Assembly (NCBI RefSeq): GCF_000148645.1
Contig: NC_014541.1
Coordinates: 744,001 to 808,000, forward strand
Source: Ferrimonas balearica DSM 9799
GTDB taxonomy: Bacteria; Pseudomonadota; Gammaproteobacteria; Enterobacterales; Shewanellaceae
Direction of reading: 5' to 3'
DNA: 64,000 nucleotides
The notes beneath the pieces are model-generated. The model was given only the letters and a program-made list of their open reading frames with translations, was not told where the DNA came from and did no database searches. Shown in pieces: positions 7,061 to 16,031 of this stretch (position 1 is the first letter of the stretch; the number at the start of each line of letters is the position of its first letter). The position numbers and the translations under genes are program-made.

Positions 7061-9247
7061 ATGCAACTACAACGGACGTTCGCGCCCCTTTTCACCCCCT
7101 CAGTGCTCGCTCGGGCATTGTCCTGCCTGTTGGCTGCGGCGCCAGCTCTGGTCTATGCCGATGACGCCACCGAAACCCTGGTGGTGGTGGGCAGTCGCCA
7201 GGCGGCGGCAATCAGCGATGTTAGCGGCAGTGTGGCCGCCATCGACAGTGACACGTTGCGCCGCCAGATGGCGAGAAACCTGCAGGACGCCATCACGTTC
7301 GAGCCGGGCGTTGAAATGTCGGGCATTGGCAAGTTTGGTCTGGGGGCGTTCAATATCCGCGGCATGACCGATGACCGCGTCAAAGTCCTGATTGACGGCA
7401 TTGAGCAGCCCATCTTCTTCAATGCCGGTAAAAACGGTAACTCACCCCACATTGATGTGATCAACGAGTACGGCACCGGCATCGAGATCGATACCCTGAC
7501 CGCCATCGAGATCAACAAGAACGCCGCCTCGAGCCTCTTCGGCAGCGATGCCATCGGGGGGGCCGTGATGCTGCGCACCAAGCGGCCGGACGACCTGCTG
7601 CTTGGGCAACGCTCGGCGCTGGGGGTGATTCTTGGTTATAACGGCGCGAACCGGGAGTTTAAGTCGACGGTGGAGTCGGCGCATGACTTTGGCGCTTGGC
7701 AGGGGCTGGCGATATACACCTACCGGGATGGCCATGAAACCGAAACCCACGATGACGGGGCCGATGTGATTGGGGTTACCCGTGGGCAGGCGGACCCCGC
7801 CGCCTTCCGCAGCCATAACCTGCTGCTCAAAAGCGTCAGCCAGTTGAACAGCGACCATGAGTTATCGCTGACCGCGGAGCTGTATCAGCGTGATTACGAC
7901 ACCGACCTGCTGTCGATGGAGGGGTATGAGATCCCCAGTCGACGGCCCGGCGCCCTGCCCACCATCTACACCGATAACCGCATGGAGCAGCAACAACGGC
8001 GACTGCGCCTGACCGCAGAGCATCGCTGGCATGCGGACCTCGATTGGTTCGATCAAAGTCTTCTGCAACTGAGCTGGCAACAGGCTCAAAGTGACAATGA
8101 CAACTACCGAACCAAGAACATCGATTGTCTCGAAGGCTGTGTGCTGGTCAGGAACCGTGAGGACAGCAACCTGCAGCTGCATAGTCAGTTTGATAAAGAG
8201 ATTCTTTGGTCCAGCCTGGCTCAGCGACTCAGTTACGGGGTGTCGGTGATCCGCAGCGAGTTCGACTCCTTCTATGAGGACATTGAGCTGGCTACGGGGG
8301 AGCACCAGAGCAGCACCACCACCATGCCCAAAGCCCATGCCTGGCGCACGGGTCTCTTTGCCAAGCAGCAGCTGGAGTTGGACAACCTGCCCCTGCAGTG
8401 GGACATGGGGTTGCGTTACGACCACTACGAAGCCCGCCCCGACAGTGACCTGCCGGAGCACAACAGCGACGCGCTGACCTTCAATCTGGGGGCGCTGTAC
8501 CGAATGACCGCACAATGGTCAGGCTACGTTACGGTGAACACCGGGTACCGTGCCCCGTCGCTGTACGACCTTTACTACCGTCTGGACCTGCCCCACGTCA
8601 CCGTGGCCCCGAACCCGGATCTGGAGGCGGAACACAGCATCAACTACGAGCTGGGTCTGCGCTGGATTGGCGATAACGCCACGCTGGAATGGGCCACCTA
8701 CCTCAACGACTATCGCGACTTTATCGAGGTGGCGATCATTGAGCACGGCTACCCGGAGATCCGTCAGGCCGTTAACGTCGGCGAAGTGCGCATCTACGGC
8801 AGCGAACTGAAAGCCAACTGGCAACCGGCAGCACTGCCGGGCGTCTCCCTGCAAGGTGGGTTGGCCTGGTCGGAGGGTGAGAACCGACTCACAGGAGAGT
8901 CACTGGATACGGTGGCGCCCGTTAATGCCAGCCTGATGCTCGCCTACGATGCCCCCGGCGAGGCCTGGGGAGTGGCGCTGCAGAACAAGTATTCGGCGGA
9001 GAAATCCGGCAGCGACTGGGGCACCGAAGGCAATCTTACGGCCCCCTCCTATTTCGTGATGAACCTCACCAGTTACTGGCAGGCACGGTCTGACCTGCGG
9101 TTAAGTTTTGGCATCCACAACCTGACCGACGAGCAGTACTGGCTCTATGGCAACCTGACGGGACGCATTGAAGACCCCCAGCAGAACATCGATCGTTTCA
9201 GCCAGAGCGGGCGTTACGTCAGCGCCCAACTGCAGTACCAGCTCTGA
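7061..9247 (+). CDS. TonB-dependent outer-membrane receptor, haem/haemoglobin type
   Basis: 728-residue outer-membrane receptor. A signal peptide of ~33 residues ends at VYADDATE, followed by a TonB-box-like ETLVVVG. The plug domain (about 45-165) carries FNIRGMTDDRVKVLIDG and the motif INKNAASSLFGSDAIGGAV, typical of the haemoglobin/transferrin/lactoferrin receptor branch. The remaining ~560 residues form the beta-barrel, with the TonB_dep_Rec signature NTGYRAPSLYDLYY and the C-terminal HNLTDEQYW region. The ligand cannot be fixed from sequence; haem or a ferric complex is most likely. The next gene starts only 7 bp downstream, so the two are probably co-transcribed. Confidence 0.9.
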   Translation: MQLQRTFAPLFTPSVLARALSCLLAAAPALVYADDATETLVVVGSRQAAAISDVSGSVAAIDSDTLRRQMARNLQDAITFEPGVEMSGIGKFGLGAFNIRGMTDDRVKVLIDGIEQPIFFNAGKNGNSPHIDVINEYGTGIEIDTLTAIEINKNAASSLFGSDAIGGAVMLRTKRPDDLLLGQRSALGVILGYNGANREFKSTVESAHDFGAWQGLAIYTYRDGHETETHDDGADVIGVTRGQADPAAFRSHNLLLKSVSQLNSDHELSLTAELYQRDYDTDLLSMEGYEIPSRRPGALPTIYTDNRMEQQQRRLRLTAEHRWHADLDWFDQSLLQLSWQQAQSDNDNYRTKNIDCLEGCVLVRNREDSNLQLHSQFDKEILWSSLAQRLSYGVSVIRSEFDSFYEDIELATGEHQSSTTTMPKAHAWRTGLFAKQQLELDNLPLQWDMGLRYDHYEARPDSDLPEHNSDALTFNLGALYRMTAQWSGYVTVNTGYRAPSLYDLYYRLDLPHVTVAPNPDLEAEHSINYELGLRWIGDNATLEWATYLNDYRDFIEVAIIEHGYPEIRQAVNVGEVRIYGSELKANWQPAALPGVSLQGGLAWSEGENRLTGESLDTVAPVNASLMLAYDAPGEAWGVALQNKYSAEKSGSDWGTEGNLTAPSYFVMNLTSYWQARSDLRLSFGIHNLTDEQYWLYGNLTGRIEDPQQNIDRFSQSGRYVSAQLQYQL

Positions 9248-9254
9248 GGTGGCC

Positions 9255-10610
9255 ATGGCAAACCGAGAAGCAAAGGCACCGGCGCAGCCACGTCGCTGGA
9301 TAGCGCCACTGCAATGGACGGTCGTGACGCTGTTCCTGATGTTGCTGGTGTTGGGGTGGGGCTGGCCGGAGCAGGCCGACGGCGTGGTTCGCGCAGCGTT
9401 TTGGGGGCTGTTCTGGCCCCTGCTCACTGTGCTCACCCTGGTGTTGTTTGGTCCTCTGTTTTGTGGGGTTTGTCCGTTGGGCACGCTGGGCCGCTGGGTG
9501 AGCCGTCGGGGCCGGCAGGCGCGCTTGCCGAGGAGGTGGCTGTGGGCAGGCACCAGCCTGTTGACCCTGTTGCTGAGCTATTGGCTGGTGGACAGCATCA
9601 CCGGGGGCTATGGGCGGTTGCCGCTGGTCGCTACGCTGGTGTTCTTTACTGGTTACCTGTTGGTCTGTCTGGCGCTCTCCTGGGCCTATCGGGATGCCCC
9701 GTTCTGCCGCAGCGTTTGCCCCTTCGCGCTGCTGGCCAAAACCATGGGGCGGCTGGCACCGCTTCGGCCTTACCGAAGTGCGGCCCGGTGCGGTGACTGC
9801 TGCCATACCCGCTGCCTGAAAGCCTGTCCCTCCTGTCTGACTGTCCCCACCGATCGGGAGCGACTGCGCCACAACGACTGTAACCTGTGTCTGGCCTGCG
9901 TCAGTGCCTGCCGTGAGGTCAAACTGGCGCCCCGCTGGCCACGCACTCTGAAGGGGGCGGCGCGTCTCCAGGCGGTGGTCAATATGACGCCGGTGCAAGG
10001 GTGGGGCATCGTGTTGCTGTCCGCCTTAGTGGTGGTGGGCTCGCAGCTGGAACACCGCTGGGATCGAAGCGTTCTGCATCCACTGCTGCCCTGGAACCGA
10101 CTGGCCGAGTGGAGCGGAGGGGGCGCATCAGTATGGCTGATGCTGTTTACTCTCGGACTGACTCTGGCCTGGACCGGTCTGGCACTGTGGGGCGTGCAGC
10201 GGGCCAGTGGTCATCCCTGGCGCCAGCTTGGGCCCGCGATGGCGGCGACGGGATTGCCTCTGCTGCTTTGCCTGTTGCTCTCCCACGGACTGGTCGCATT
10301 TATCCTGCGCGGCGCACCGCAACTGTGGGCGGGGGTGACGGAACTGATGCCGGGCCAATGGGCACCGTGGCCCTGGACGCCATCCCGGGGCTCCCCGTGG
10401 ATGGTGGGTTTGGCGTCGCTGGTTTGGCTAGGCGTGGGCTGGAGCACGTTGTTGGCCTGGCGCCTGGCCGGTACCCTGATCCGGGGGGAGGCGTTCCGAT
10501 GGCAGCAAGTGAGTTTGTGGCTGGGGCTGAATGCCATGGTCTGGCTCTTTCTGCTGCTGCGGATGGTCGGCGTAGCGTTGCCGGCGGCGGGTCAGGCCGC
10601 GTGCCACTGA
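9255..10610 (+). CDS. Membrane-bound 4Fe-4S protein (NosR/NapH/CcoG-like)
   Basis: 451-residue polytopic inner-membrane protein. Hydrophobic segments flank two CxxxCP-type motifs (FCGVCPLGTLG near residue 75 and FCRSVCPFALLAK near 155). A soluble ferredoxin-like section follows, with CGDCCHTRCLKACPSC and the classical CNLCLACVSAC 4Fe-4S motif (about 175-220), then four or five further membrane segments. This is the layout of the NapH/NosR C-terminal family that moves electrons through the membrane. Downstream of a haem-type receptor it could supply electrons for reduction or release of imported iron; that role is inference. The TTG/ATG-rich frame opens earlier, but the ATG at 9255 is preceded by GAGGTGG and clears the receptor stop. 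Confidence 0.8.
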   Translation: MANREAKAPAQPRRWIAPLQWTVVTLFLMLLVLGWGWPEQADGVVRAAFWGLFWPLLTVLTLVLFGPLFCGVCPLGTLGRWVSRRGRQARLPRRWLWAGTSLLTLLLSYWLVDSITGGYGRLPLVATLVFFTGYLLVCLALSWAYRDAPFCRSVCPFALLAKTMGRLAPLRPYRSAARCGDCCHTRCLKACPSCLTVPTDRERLRHNDCNLCLACVSACREVKLAPRWPRTLKGAARLQAVVNMTPVQGWGIVLLSALVVVGSQLEHRWDRSVLHPLLPWNRLAEWSGGGASVWLMLFTLGLTLAWTGLALWGVQRASGHPWRQLGPAMAATGLPLLLCLLLSHGLVAFILRGAPQLWAGVTELMPGQWAPWPWTPSRGSPWMVGLASLVWLGVGWSTLLAWRLAGTLIRGEAFRWQQVSLWLGLNAMVWLFLLLRMVGVALPAAGQAACH

Positions 10611-10617
10611 GCCAAGA

Positions 10618-10646
10618 GAAAGGGCCGGTATCTGCCGGCCCTTTTC
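10618..10646. terminator. Bidirectional terminator between the Fe-S membrane protein and serA
   Basis: Stem AAAGGGCCGG/CCGGCCCTTT with a short loop, flanked by A-rich and T-rich tails on both sides of two convergent genes. Confidence 0.8.
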
Positions 10647-10648
10647 TG

Positions 10649-11878
10649 TCAGTGCAGCAGACGTGCCCGGATGGTGCCGGGGATGTTTTTCATCTGCTCC
10701 AGCGCCTGGTCGGCCTGGTTGGTGTCCACATCCATCACCACGTAACCGATCTCGGGGGTGGTTTGCAGGTACTGGGCGGAGATGTTGATCCCCTTCTCGG
10801 CAAACGCTTGGTTAATCTGGATAAGGATGCCGGGCTGGTTGCGGTGCACGTGCAGCAGGCGTGAGGTGCCGGAGTGGCCGGGCAGGGACACTTCCGGGAA
10901 GTTCACCGCCGACAGGGTGGAGCCGTTGTCGGAGTATTTCACCAGCTTGGAGGCCACTTCGAGGCCGATGTTGGCCTGGGCCTCCTGAGTGGAGCCCCCC
11001 ACGTGCGGAGTCAGGATGACGTTGTCGAACTCGGTCAGCGGGCTGACAAAGGGATCGTCATTGGATTTGGGTTCCACCGGGAATACGTCGATGGCGGCGC
11101 CGGCAAGATGGCCGCTGCGCAGGCTGTGGCACAGGGCATCAATCTCCACCACGGTACCGCGGGAGGCGTTGATCAGGATGCTGCCAGGCTTCATGGCGGC
11201 CAGCTCGCGCTCACTCATCAGGTTCTTGGTGGCAACGGTTTCCGGCACATGCAGGCTGACCACATCGGCCTCATTCAGCAGCGCGGTCAGGCTGCCCACC
11301 TGGTAGGCGTTGCCCAGCGGCAGCTTGTTCTCAATGTCGTAGAACTTCACCCGCATCCCCAGCCCTTCGGCCAGCACACCCAGTTGGGTGCCAATATGGC
11401 CGTAGCCGATGATGCCCAGTACTTTGCCCCGGGCTTCGTAGCTGTTGGAGGCGGATTTCAGCCAGGTGCCACGGTGAGCCAGAGCGTTTTTCTCCGGAAT
11501 GCCGCGCAGCAGCAGCAGGATTTCGCCCAGCACCAGTTCGGCCACCGAGCGGGTGTTGGAGAACGGCGCGTTAAAGACCGGAATGCCCGCCAGTTCGGCG
11601 GTACTGAGGCTGACCTGATTGGTGCCGATGCAGAAGCAGCCGATGGCCACTAGCTTTTCGGCGGCATTCAGTACGGTTTCGCTCAACTGGGTACGGGAAC
11701 GGATGCCAACAAAGTGAACATCGCGGATCTTTTCGATCAGCTCGGCTTCGGACAGCGAACCTTTCAGCGACTCCACCTGGGTGTAGCCGGCCTCGGCAAA
11801 CACTTTCTCCGCCTGCGGGTGTACCCCCTCAAGCAACAATACCTTGAGCTTGTTCTTATCGAATGACAGCTGATCCAT
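10649..11878 (-). CDS. serA: D-3-phosphoglycerate dehydrogenase
   Basis: Cytosolic NAD-dependent oxidation of 3-phosphoglycerate, first step of serine synthesis. It has 409 residues. The Rossmann motif is GIIGYGHIGTQLG (about 155-167). The catalytic set Arg (NASRGTVVE), Glu and His (LTPHVGGST) is present. A C-terminal ACT domain (from about 335) should mediate serine feedback inhibition. The start at 11878 gives the family N-terminus MDQLSFDKNKLKVLLLEG; the open frame extends 15 codons upstream without family similarity. Transcribed alone. Confidence 0.97.
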   Translation of the reverse strand: MDQLSFDKNKLKVLLLEGVHPQAEKVFAEAGYTQVESLKGSLSEAELIEKIRDVHFVGIRSRTQLSETVLNAAEKLVAIGCFCIGTNQVSLSTAELAGIPVFNAPFSNTRSVAELVLGEILLLLRGIPEKNALAHRGTWLKSASNSYEARGKVLGIIGYGHIGTQLGVLAEGLGMRVKFYDIENKLPLGNAYQVGSLTALLNEADVVSLHVPETVATKNLMSERELAAMKPGSILINASRGTVVEIDALCHSLRSGHLAGAAIDVFPVEPKSNDDPFVSPLTEFDNVILTPHVGGSTQEAQANIGLEVASKLVKYSDNGSTLSAVNFPEVSLPGHSGTSRLLHVHRNQPGILIQINQAFAEKGINISAQYLQTTPEIGYVVMDVDTNQADQALEQMKNIPGTIRARLLH

Positions 11879-11982
11879 GACTTCCCTAACGCGTCCTGAA
11901 AAATGGGGAAAACAGCATACCAAATGCCCTGCATAAGTGGCGAAAAAGCCTGCAGGGCGGAAGCATCAAGTCATTGGTTCTG

Positions 11983-12543
11983 TTAATAAGCCAGGCTGCG
12001 CCAGAACAGACCGAAGGCGGCGTCCTGGTAGCTGGGGTTGTCGGCCTTGTCCGGCTCGGCGATGAAAAAGGCCGCCGCACTCATAAACTGGCTGTGGCAC
12101 TGCTCCAGTGCCAGATCGGCCGGGATCGGGCGCAGCACCCCCTCGGCCTGACCCCGCTGCAGCAGGGCCGGGATAAAGGGCAGCAGTTCACTCATGGTCT
12201 GGTGGCGCAGAGCGCGATCCTCCATGCCCTGCAGTCCCGCCAACTGGAGAAACTGCAGGGCCCGGGGCTGAGCCTGGGCCCAGGCCAGCCCCCGTTGCCA
12301 GTACTGCTGGGCCTGGTGTTCCAGCGGGCCTTGCGGTGGCGCCGCGGCCATGGCGTCGGCCAGTTGCTGTTTGACCCGGCGGTAGAGCGCCGCCACCAAC
12401 TCCGCTTTGCTGGGGAAGTGGTGGAACAGCGTGCCGGTGGCCACCCCCGCCACCTTGGCGATCTGGGCGGTGGCGGTGGCGGCGATGCCCTGTTCCACAA
12501 ACAGGGTCAGCGCGGTGTCGAGGATCTGCTCGCGTTTGCTCAT
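11983..12543 (-). CDS. TetR family transcriptional regulator
   Basis: 186-residue repressor-type protein. The N-terminal HTH is TATAQIAKVAGVATGTLFHHFPSKAELVAAL (about 21-52), and the helical ligand-binding domain follows. Its ATG overlaps the end of the upstream aldehyde dehydrogenase gene almost exactly (gap of one base), so the two form an operon and the regulator probably controls it. The palindrome CGAC-N6-GTCG just upstream of the dehydrogenase is the likely operator. The ligand may be an aldehyde or lipophilic compound, by analogy only. Confidence 0.9.
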   Translation of the reverse strand: MSKREQILDTALTLFVEQGIAATATAQIAKVAGVATGTLFHHFPSKAELVAALYRRVKQQLADAMAAAPPQGPLEHQAQQYWQRGLAWAQAQPRALQFLQLAGLQGMEDRALRHQTMSELLPFIPALLQRGQAEGVLRPIPADLALEQCHSQFMSAAAFFIAEPDKADNPSYQDAAFGLFWRSLAY

Positions 12544-12544
12544 A

Positions 12545-14005
12545 TTACTTACGCAGGAAGAAGCCGAGCATCAGCTTATGGATGGCGTTGCCGTAGGGCG
12601 GGTGGACAAACTTGGCGCTGTTGAATTTGCCCCGCTTCAGCACGGTCTTCGCTTTGCTGAAGGTGAGGAACCCTTCATGGCCGTGGTAGTGGCCCATGCC
12701 GGAGGGACCAATACCGCCAAAGGGCGCATCCTCGGCGGCCACATGCAGCACCGTGTCGTTAATGCTGACGCCACCGGCGTGGGTCTGCTCCAGCACCCGC
12801 TGCTGCAGGGCTTCGTCAAAGCTCATCAGGTAGAGCGCCAGCGGACGGGGCCGATCCTGGATGTAGTCCAGAGCCTCGTCGATGCTGTCATAGGGCACCA
12901 GCGGCAGCAGCGGGCCAAAGATCTCCTCCTGCATCACCCGCATTTCGTCGGTGACGCCGGTCAGCATCACGGTGGCCAGGCGGTGGCCGTCGTCGTCACG
13001 GTAGGACTCGGTGGCGGGCAGGGCCTGGGCGCCCTTGGCCACGGCATCGTCGAGGGTCTCCACCAGACGCTGGTACTGACGGGCGTTGACCACCGAGGTG
13101 TAATCCTGGCTGGCCAGGCCCTTGGGATAGAAGCGGGCGAAACGGGTGCAGTAGGCGCTGACAAACTCGTCCACTTTGGCCCGGGGCAGCAGCACGTAAT
13201 CCGGAGAGGTGCAGATCTGGCCAGCGTTGAGGCATTTGCCCCAGATCATCCGCTCCACCGCAGTGTCGATCGCCATATCCGGGCCGATGATGGTGGGGGA
13301 TTTACCGCCCAGCTCCAGAGTCACCGGGGTGAGGTTGTCAGCGGCAGCGCGCATGACGTGCTTACCGACGGCGGTGGAACCGGTAAACAGCAGGTGGTCG
13401 AACGGCAGGGCACTGAAGGCCGCGGCGGCATCCGCTTCCCCTTCCACCACGGCGACTTCGTCTTCATCAAACGCGTCCGCCAGCAGGGCACGGATCGCCT
13501 TATTGGTGGCCGGGGTAAATTCGGACAGTTTGATCATCGCCCGGTTGCCGGCGGCCAGCACGGTGATCAGCGGGCCGATGGAGAGCATCACCGGGAAGTT
13601 CCAGGGCACCAGGATGCCAACCACGCCCAGCGGCTGGTAGTGCACGGTCACGCTGGCAGGGCTGAGCAGCAGTCCGGGGCTGCGCTTGGAGGGCTTCATC
13701 CAGCCGCCCAGGCGCTTCAGTGTGTAATCGATGTTGCCGACGCAGGGCATGATGTCGGACAGCAGGGTGTCGTACTGGGCACGGTGGCCAAAATCCTGGC
13801 TGAGGGCATCGCAGAGGGCGTCTTTGTGGTTCAGCAGGGCGGCCTTAAGCAGTTCCAGCTTGGCTTTGCGCTGCTCCAGCGAGGGCATGGGTTCAGCCCG
13901 ATAGGCTTCGCGCTGGCGGGTCAGCAGGGCCTTCATCTGGCCGGGATGGAAGTGCAGGGCGTCCTCCTGGACGGCGGAATCGGTGACGTGGGTCTGCTCG
14001 CTCAC
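12545..14005 (-). CDS. Aldehyde dehydrogenase, coniferyl-aldehyde dehydrogenase subfamily
   Basis: 486-residue NAD(P)-dependent aldehyde dehydrogenase. The cofactor region FTGSTAVGKHVM, the general-base Glu in TLELGGKSP and the nucleophilic Cys in GKCLNAGQICTSPDYVLLP are all present. That last signature and a hydrophobic C-terminal tail are typical of the coniferyl/fatty-aldehyde group (CalB, YwdH, AlkH-like), whose members often oxidise long-chain or aromatic aldehydes. The start is at 14005 (GTG, after AAGGAGC). Together with the TetR gene it makes a self-regulated two-gene unit for aldehyde detoxification; the substrate is not determinable. Confidence 0.9.
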   Translation of the reverse strand: MSEQTHVTDSAVQEDALHFHPGQMKALLTRQREAYRAEPMPSLEQRKAKLELLKAALLNHKDALCDALSQDFGHRAQYDTLLSDIMPCVGNIDYTLKRLGGWMKPSKRSPGLLLSPASVTVHYQPLGVVGILVPWNFPVMLSIGPLITVLAAGNRAMIKLSEFTPATNKAIRALLADAFDEDEVAVVEGEADAAAAFSALPFDHLLFTGSTAVGKHVMRAAADNLTPVTLELGGKSPTIIGPDMAIDTAVERMIWGKCLNAGQICTSPDYVLLPRAKVDEFVSAYCTRFARFYPKGLASQDYTSVVNARQYQRLVETLDDAVAKGAQALPATESYRDDDGHRLATVMLTGVTDEMRVMQEEIFGPLLPLVPYDSIDEALDYIQDRPRPLALYLMSFDEALQQRVLEQTHAGGVSINDTVLHVAAEDAPFGGIGPSGMGHYHGHEGFLTFSKAKTVLKRGKFNSAKFVHPPYGNAIHKLMLGFFLRK

Positions 14006-14032
14006 GGAAGCTCCTTGTGCTCAAATAATACT

Positions 14033-14046
14033 CGACTGATTGGTCG
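14033..14046. promoter_or_regulatory. Candidate TetR operator upstream of the aldehyde dehydrogenase
   Basis: Interrupted palindrome CGAC-TGATTG-GTCG, 28 bp before the dehydrogenase start and adjacent to a TATTAT-like -10 on the minus strand. TetR-type operators often have this CGAC/GTCG spacing. It is the only palindrome seen in the gap. Confidence 0.5.
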
Positions 14047-14062
14047 GTCTAAAGGTAGCGAA

Positions 14063-14089
14063 CAAAAAACGGCACCGCAAGGTGCCGTT
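14063..14089 (-). terminator. Terminator of the glutathione peroxidase gene
   Basis: On the minus strand AACGGCACC/GGTGCCGTT with a four-base loop runs into T6, 11 bases after the peroxidase stop. Confidence 0.85.
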
Positions 14090-14099
14090 GATATTTTGC

Positions 14100-14636
14100 T
14101 CAGGAGCCGTTCAGCAACGACTCAATGGCCCCGGTGATCTCCGGATCGCTCGGGTCGGTTTTCGGGGACCAGTAGTCCACCAGTTTGCCGTCCTGATCCA
14201 CCAGGTATTTGTAGAAATTCCACTTCGGTGCGCCGCCCTGGCGGGCCAGTTCGGCAAAGATGGGGTCGGCGTCGGAGCCACGAACCGCTGCCGGGGTCAG
14301 CATGGTGAAGCTGACGCCGTAGTTGCGGTAACAGACTTCGGCGGTTTCCGCTTCGTCATCCGCTTCCTGGAAGAAGTCGTCAGAGGGCATACCAATCACC
14401 ACCAGGCCATCCGCACCGTACTGTTGGTGCAGGGCCTCAAGCTCTTTGAACTGGGGGGTGAAGCCACAGTGGCTGGCGGTATTGACCAGCAGTACCGCCT
14501 TGTTGGCGGTCAGTTCGCACAGGTTCACACTCTCTTTGGAGTGCAGGCGGCGCTTTTCGGTGTCGAGCCAGGCCGGACACTGGGCAGCAGAGACGCTGGC
14601 ACTGGCCAGCAGCAGGAGAGGGAGTAGCGGTTTCAT
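14100..14636 (-). CDS. Glutathione peroxidase family protein, exported
   Basis: 178-residue thiol peroxidase of the glutathione-peroxidase fold. It begins with a signal peptide (MKPLLPLLLLASASVSAAQ), so it should act in the periplasm. The active-site region is NTASHCGFTPQF with peroxidatic Cys. KWNFYKYLVDQDG supplies the conserved Trp-Asn, and the Gln of the tetrad is expected in the degenerate VIGMPSDDFF segment, where the usual FPCNQF is not kept. Loss of that Gln-bearing motif is unusual for the family. A start six codons upstream is possible, but the ATG at 14636 gives a clean signal peptide. Confidence 0.85.
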   Translation of the reverse strand: MKPLLPLLLLASASVSAAQCPAWLDTEKRRLHSKESVNLCELTANKAVLLVNTASHCGFTPQFKELEALHQQYGADGLVVIGMPSDDFFQEADDEAETAEVCYRNYGVSFTMLTPAAVRGSDADPIFAELARQGGAPKWNFYKYLVDQDGKLVDYWSPKTDPSDPEITGAIESLLNGS

Positions 14637-14716
14637 GGTGAGGCTCCTTGCCAATCGTCGATTCCGTTACAACGTGCCCGGCGCTGAACACGATCACCGC
14701 CGGGCCACTGATCCGC

Positions 14717-15376
14717 TTAAGCGGTGATGGTTTTGACCCCTTCGGCGGTGCCCAGCAGCAGCACATCGGCGCCGCGCATGGCGAACAGACCGTTGGTGAC
14801 CACACCCACCAGGTTGTTCAGCTCCGCTTCCAGTTTCTTCGGCTCGGTGATGCGCCAGCTGTGCACGTCCAGGATCTGGCAACCGTTGTCGGTGATGCAG
14901 CCTTCACGGTACACCGGGTCACCCCCCAGCTTAACGATGGCGCGGGCCACCGCAGAGCGGGCCATCGGGATCACTTCCACCGGCAGCGGGAACTCACCCA
15001 GGGTATTAACCAGCTTGCTCTCGTCGGCGATGCAGATGAACTTCTGCGCCACCGAGGCCACGATCTTTTCGCGGGTCAGGGCGGCGCCGCCCCCTTTGAT
15101 CATCGCCATCTGGTGATCGATCTCATCCGCGCCATCCACGTAGATGGACAGGTCGCTGACGCTGTTCATGTCGAACACCTCGATGCCCAGCGCTTTGAGG
15201 CGCTCGGTAGAGGCTTCAGAGCTGGAAACGGCACCGCGGATCTGGTCGCGGATGGTGCCCAGGGCGTCGATAAAGTGGTTTACGGTACTGCCGGTGCCAA
15301 CACCGACAATGCTGTCGCGTTCTACGTAGTCCAGCGCAGCCAGGGCCGCGGCTTTTTTCAGAGCGTCTTGAGACAT
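14717..15376 (-). CDS. rpiA: Ribose-5-phosphate isomerase A
   Basis: Cytosolic interconversion of ribose-5-phosphate and ribulose-5-phosphate in the pentose-phosphate pathway. 219 residues, exactly the E. coli length. The phosphate loop [13 protein letters not shown] (about 24-36), the active-site stretch YVDGADEID and the [11 protein letters not shown] segment containing the catalytic region are all present. Monocistronic; the gap to the peroxidase gene is ~60 bp. Confidence 0.97.
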   Translation of the reverse strand: MSQDALKKAAALAALDYVERDSIVGVGTGSTVNHFIDALGTIRDQIRGAVSSSEASTERLKALGIEVFDMNSVSDLSIYVDGADEIDHQMAMIKGGGAALTREKIVASVAQKFICIADESKLVNTLGEFPLPVEVIPMARSAVARAIVKLGGDPVYREGCITDNGCQILDVHSWRITEPKKLEAELNNLVGVVTNGLFAMRGADVLLLGTAEGVKTITA

Positions 15377-15456
15377 GAGGGTTCTCCAGAGGGCGTTTTT
15401 TTGCCGCGATTATAGAAGGGTTGGGCGGCGCTGTCGCCACCGCTGCGAGCGGACAC

Positions 15457-15484
15457 AAAAAAGCCAAGGCCGAAGCCTTGGCAA
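15457..15484 (-). terminator. Terminator of the small heat-shock gene
   Basis: On the minus strand GCCAAGGC-TTCG-GCCTTGGC is followed by TTTTTTG, downstream of the sHSP stop at 15515. Confidence 0.85.
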
Positions 15485-15514
15485 AAAACAACAAGAACAG
15501 GGAGGGGAGCGTGT

Positions 15515-15964
15515 TTATGACGCTTTGGCTTCAATCACCTTCGGCGCGCTGTCGCCGATGCTGATCTTGCGCGGCTTGAGGGCTTCCGGGATCTCGCGCT
15601 CCAGCTCAACGTGGAGCAGACCGTTTTGCAGGTCAGCGCCCACCACTTTGACGTGGTCGGCCAGTCGGAAGCGGCGCTTAAAGTTGCGCTCGGCAATGCC
15701 CTGATGCAGGAATTGGCGCGGGGCATCGCCCTTGGCCTTGGTGCCTTCGATGCGCAGGGTGTCACCCTCCACTTCAATGTCCAGCTCATCTTGGCTGAAA
15801 CCGGCTACGGCCATGGTGATTCGGTATTTGTCCTGTTCCACCAGTTCGATGTTATAGGGAGGGAAGCCTCCTTGTTCGGCACGCATCGCTTCGTCCATCA
15901 CCTTGGCGAAACGGTCAAAACCGATGGCGGATTTGTACAGGGGGGTCAGATCGATAGTACGCAT
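15515..15964 (-). CDS. ibpA: Small heat-shock protein, IbpA/IbpB type
   Basis: 149-residue Hsp20 holdase that binds unfolding proteins for later refolding by DnaK/ClpB. The N-terminus MRTIDLTPLYKSAIGFDRF is the IbpA/B signature. The alpha-crystallin domain spans about residues 35-130, with GIAERNFKRRF and GLLHVELEREIPE. The C-terminal I-x-I motif (KISI) is present. It is controlled by a sigma-32 promoter (16032-16061) and has an unusual 5' leader with a duplicated ribosome-site repeat. Confidence 0.95.
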   Translation of the reverse strand: MRTIDLTPLYKSAIGFDRFAKVMDEAMRAEQGGFPPYNIELVEQDKYRITMAVAGFSQDELDIEVEGDTLRIEGTKAKGDAPRQFLHQGIAERNFKRRFRLADHVKVVGADLQNGLLHVELEREIPEALKPRKISIGDSAPKVIEAKAS

Positions 15965-16031
15965 TATGTGTGTCCTCTATTGAGCAACAAAATTGAGAAT
16001 TACGGGCCTCCATTGAGCACCCGTGCCAGAG
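15965..16031 (-). promoter_or_regulatory. ibpA: sHSP 5' leader with duplicated SD-containing repeat, possible RNA thermometer
   Basis: On the minus strand the untranslated leader carries two near-identical 13-mers, TGCTCAATGGAGG and TGCTCAATAGAGG, about 40 nt apart. The second supplies the ribosome site ahead of the ATG. ROSE thermometers of ibp genes place a TTGCT stretch opposite the SD; the same TTGCT precedes the SD here. A thermometer function is inference; no fold was computed. Confidence 0.45.
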
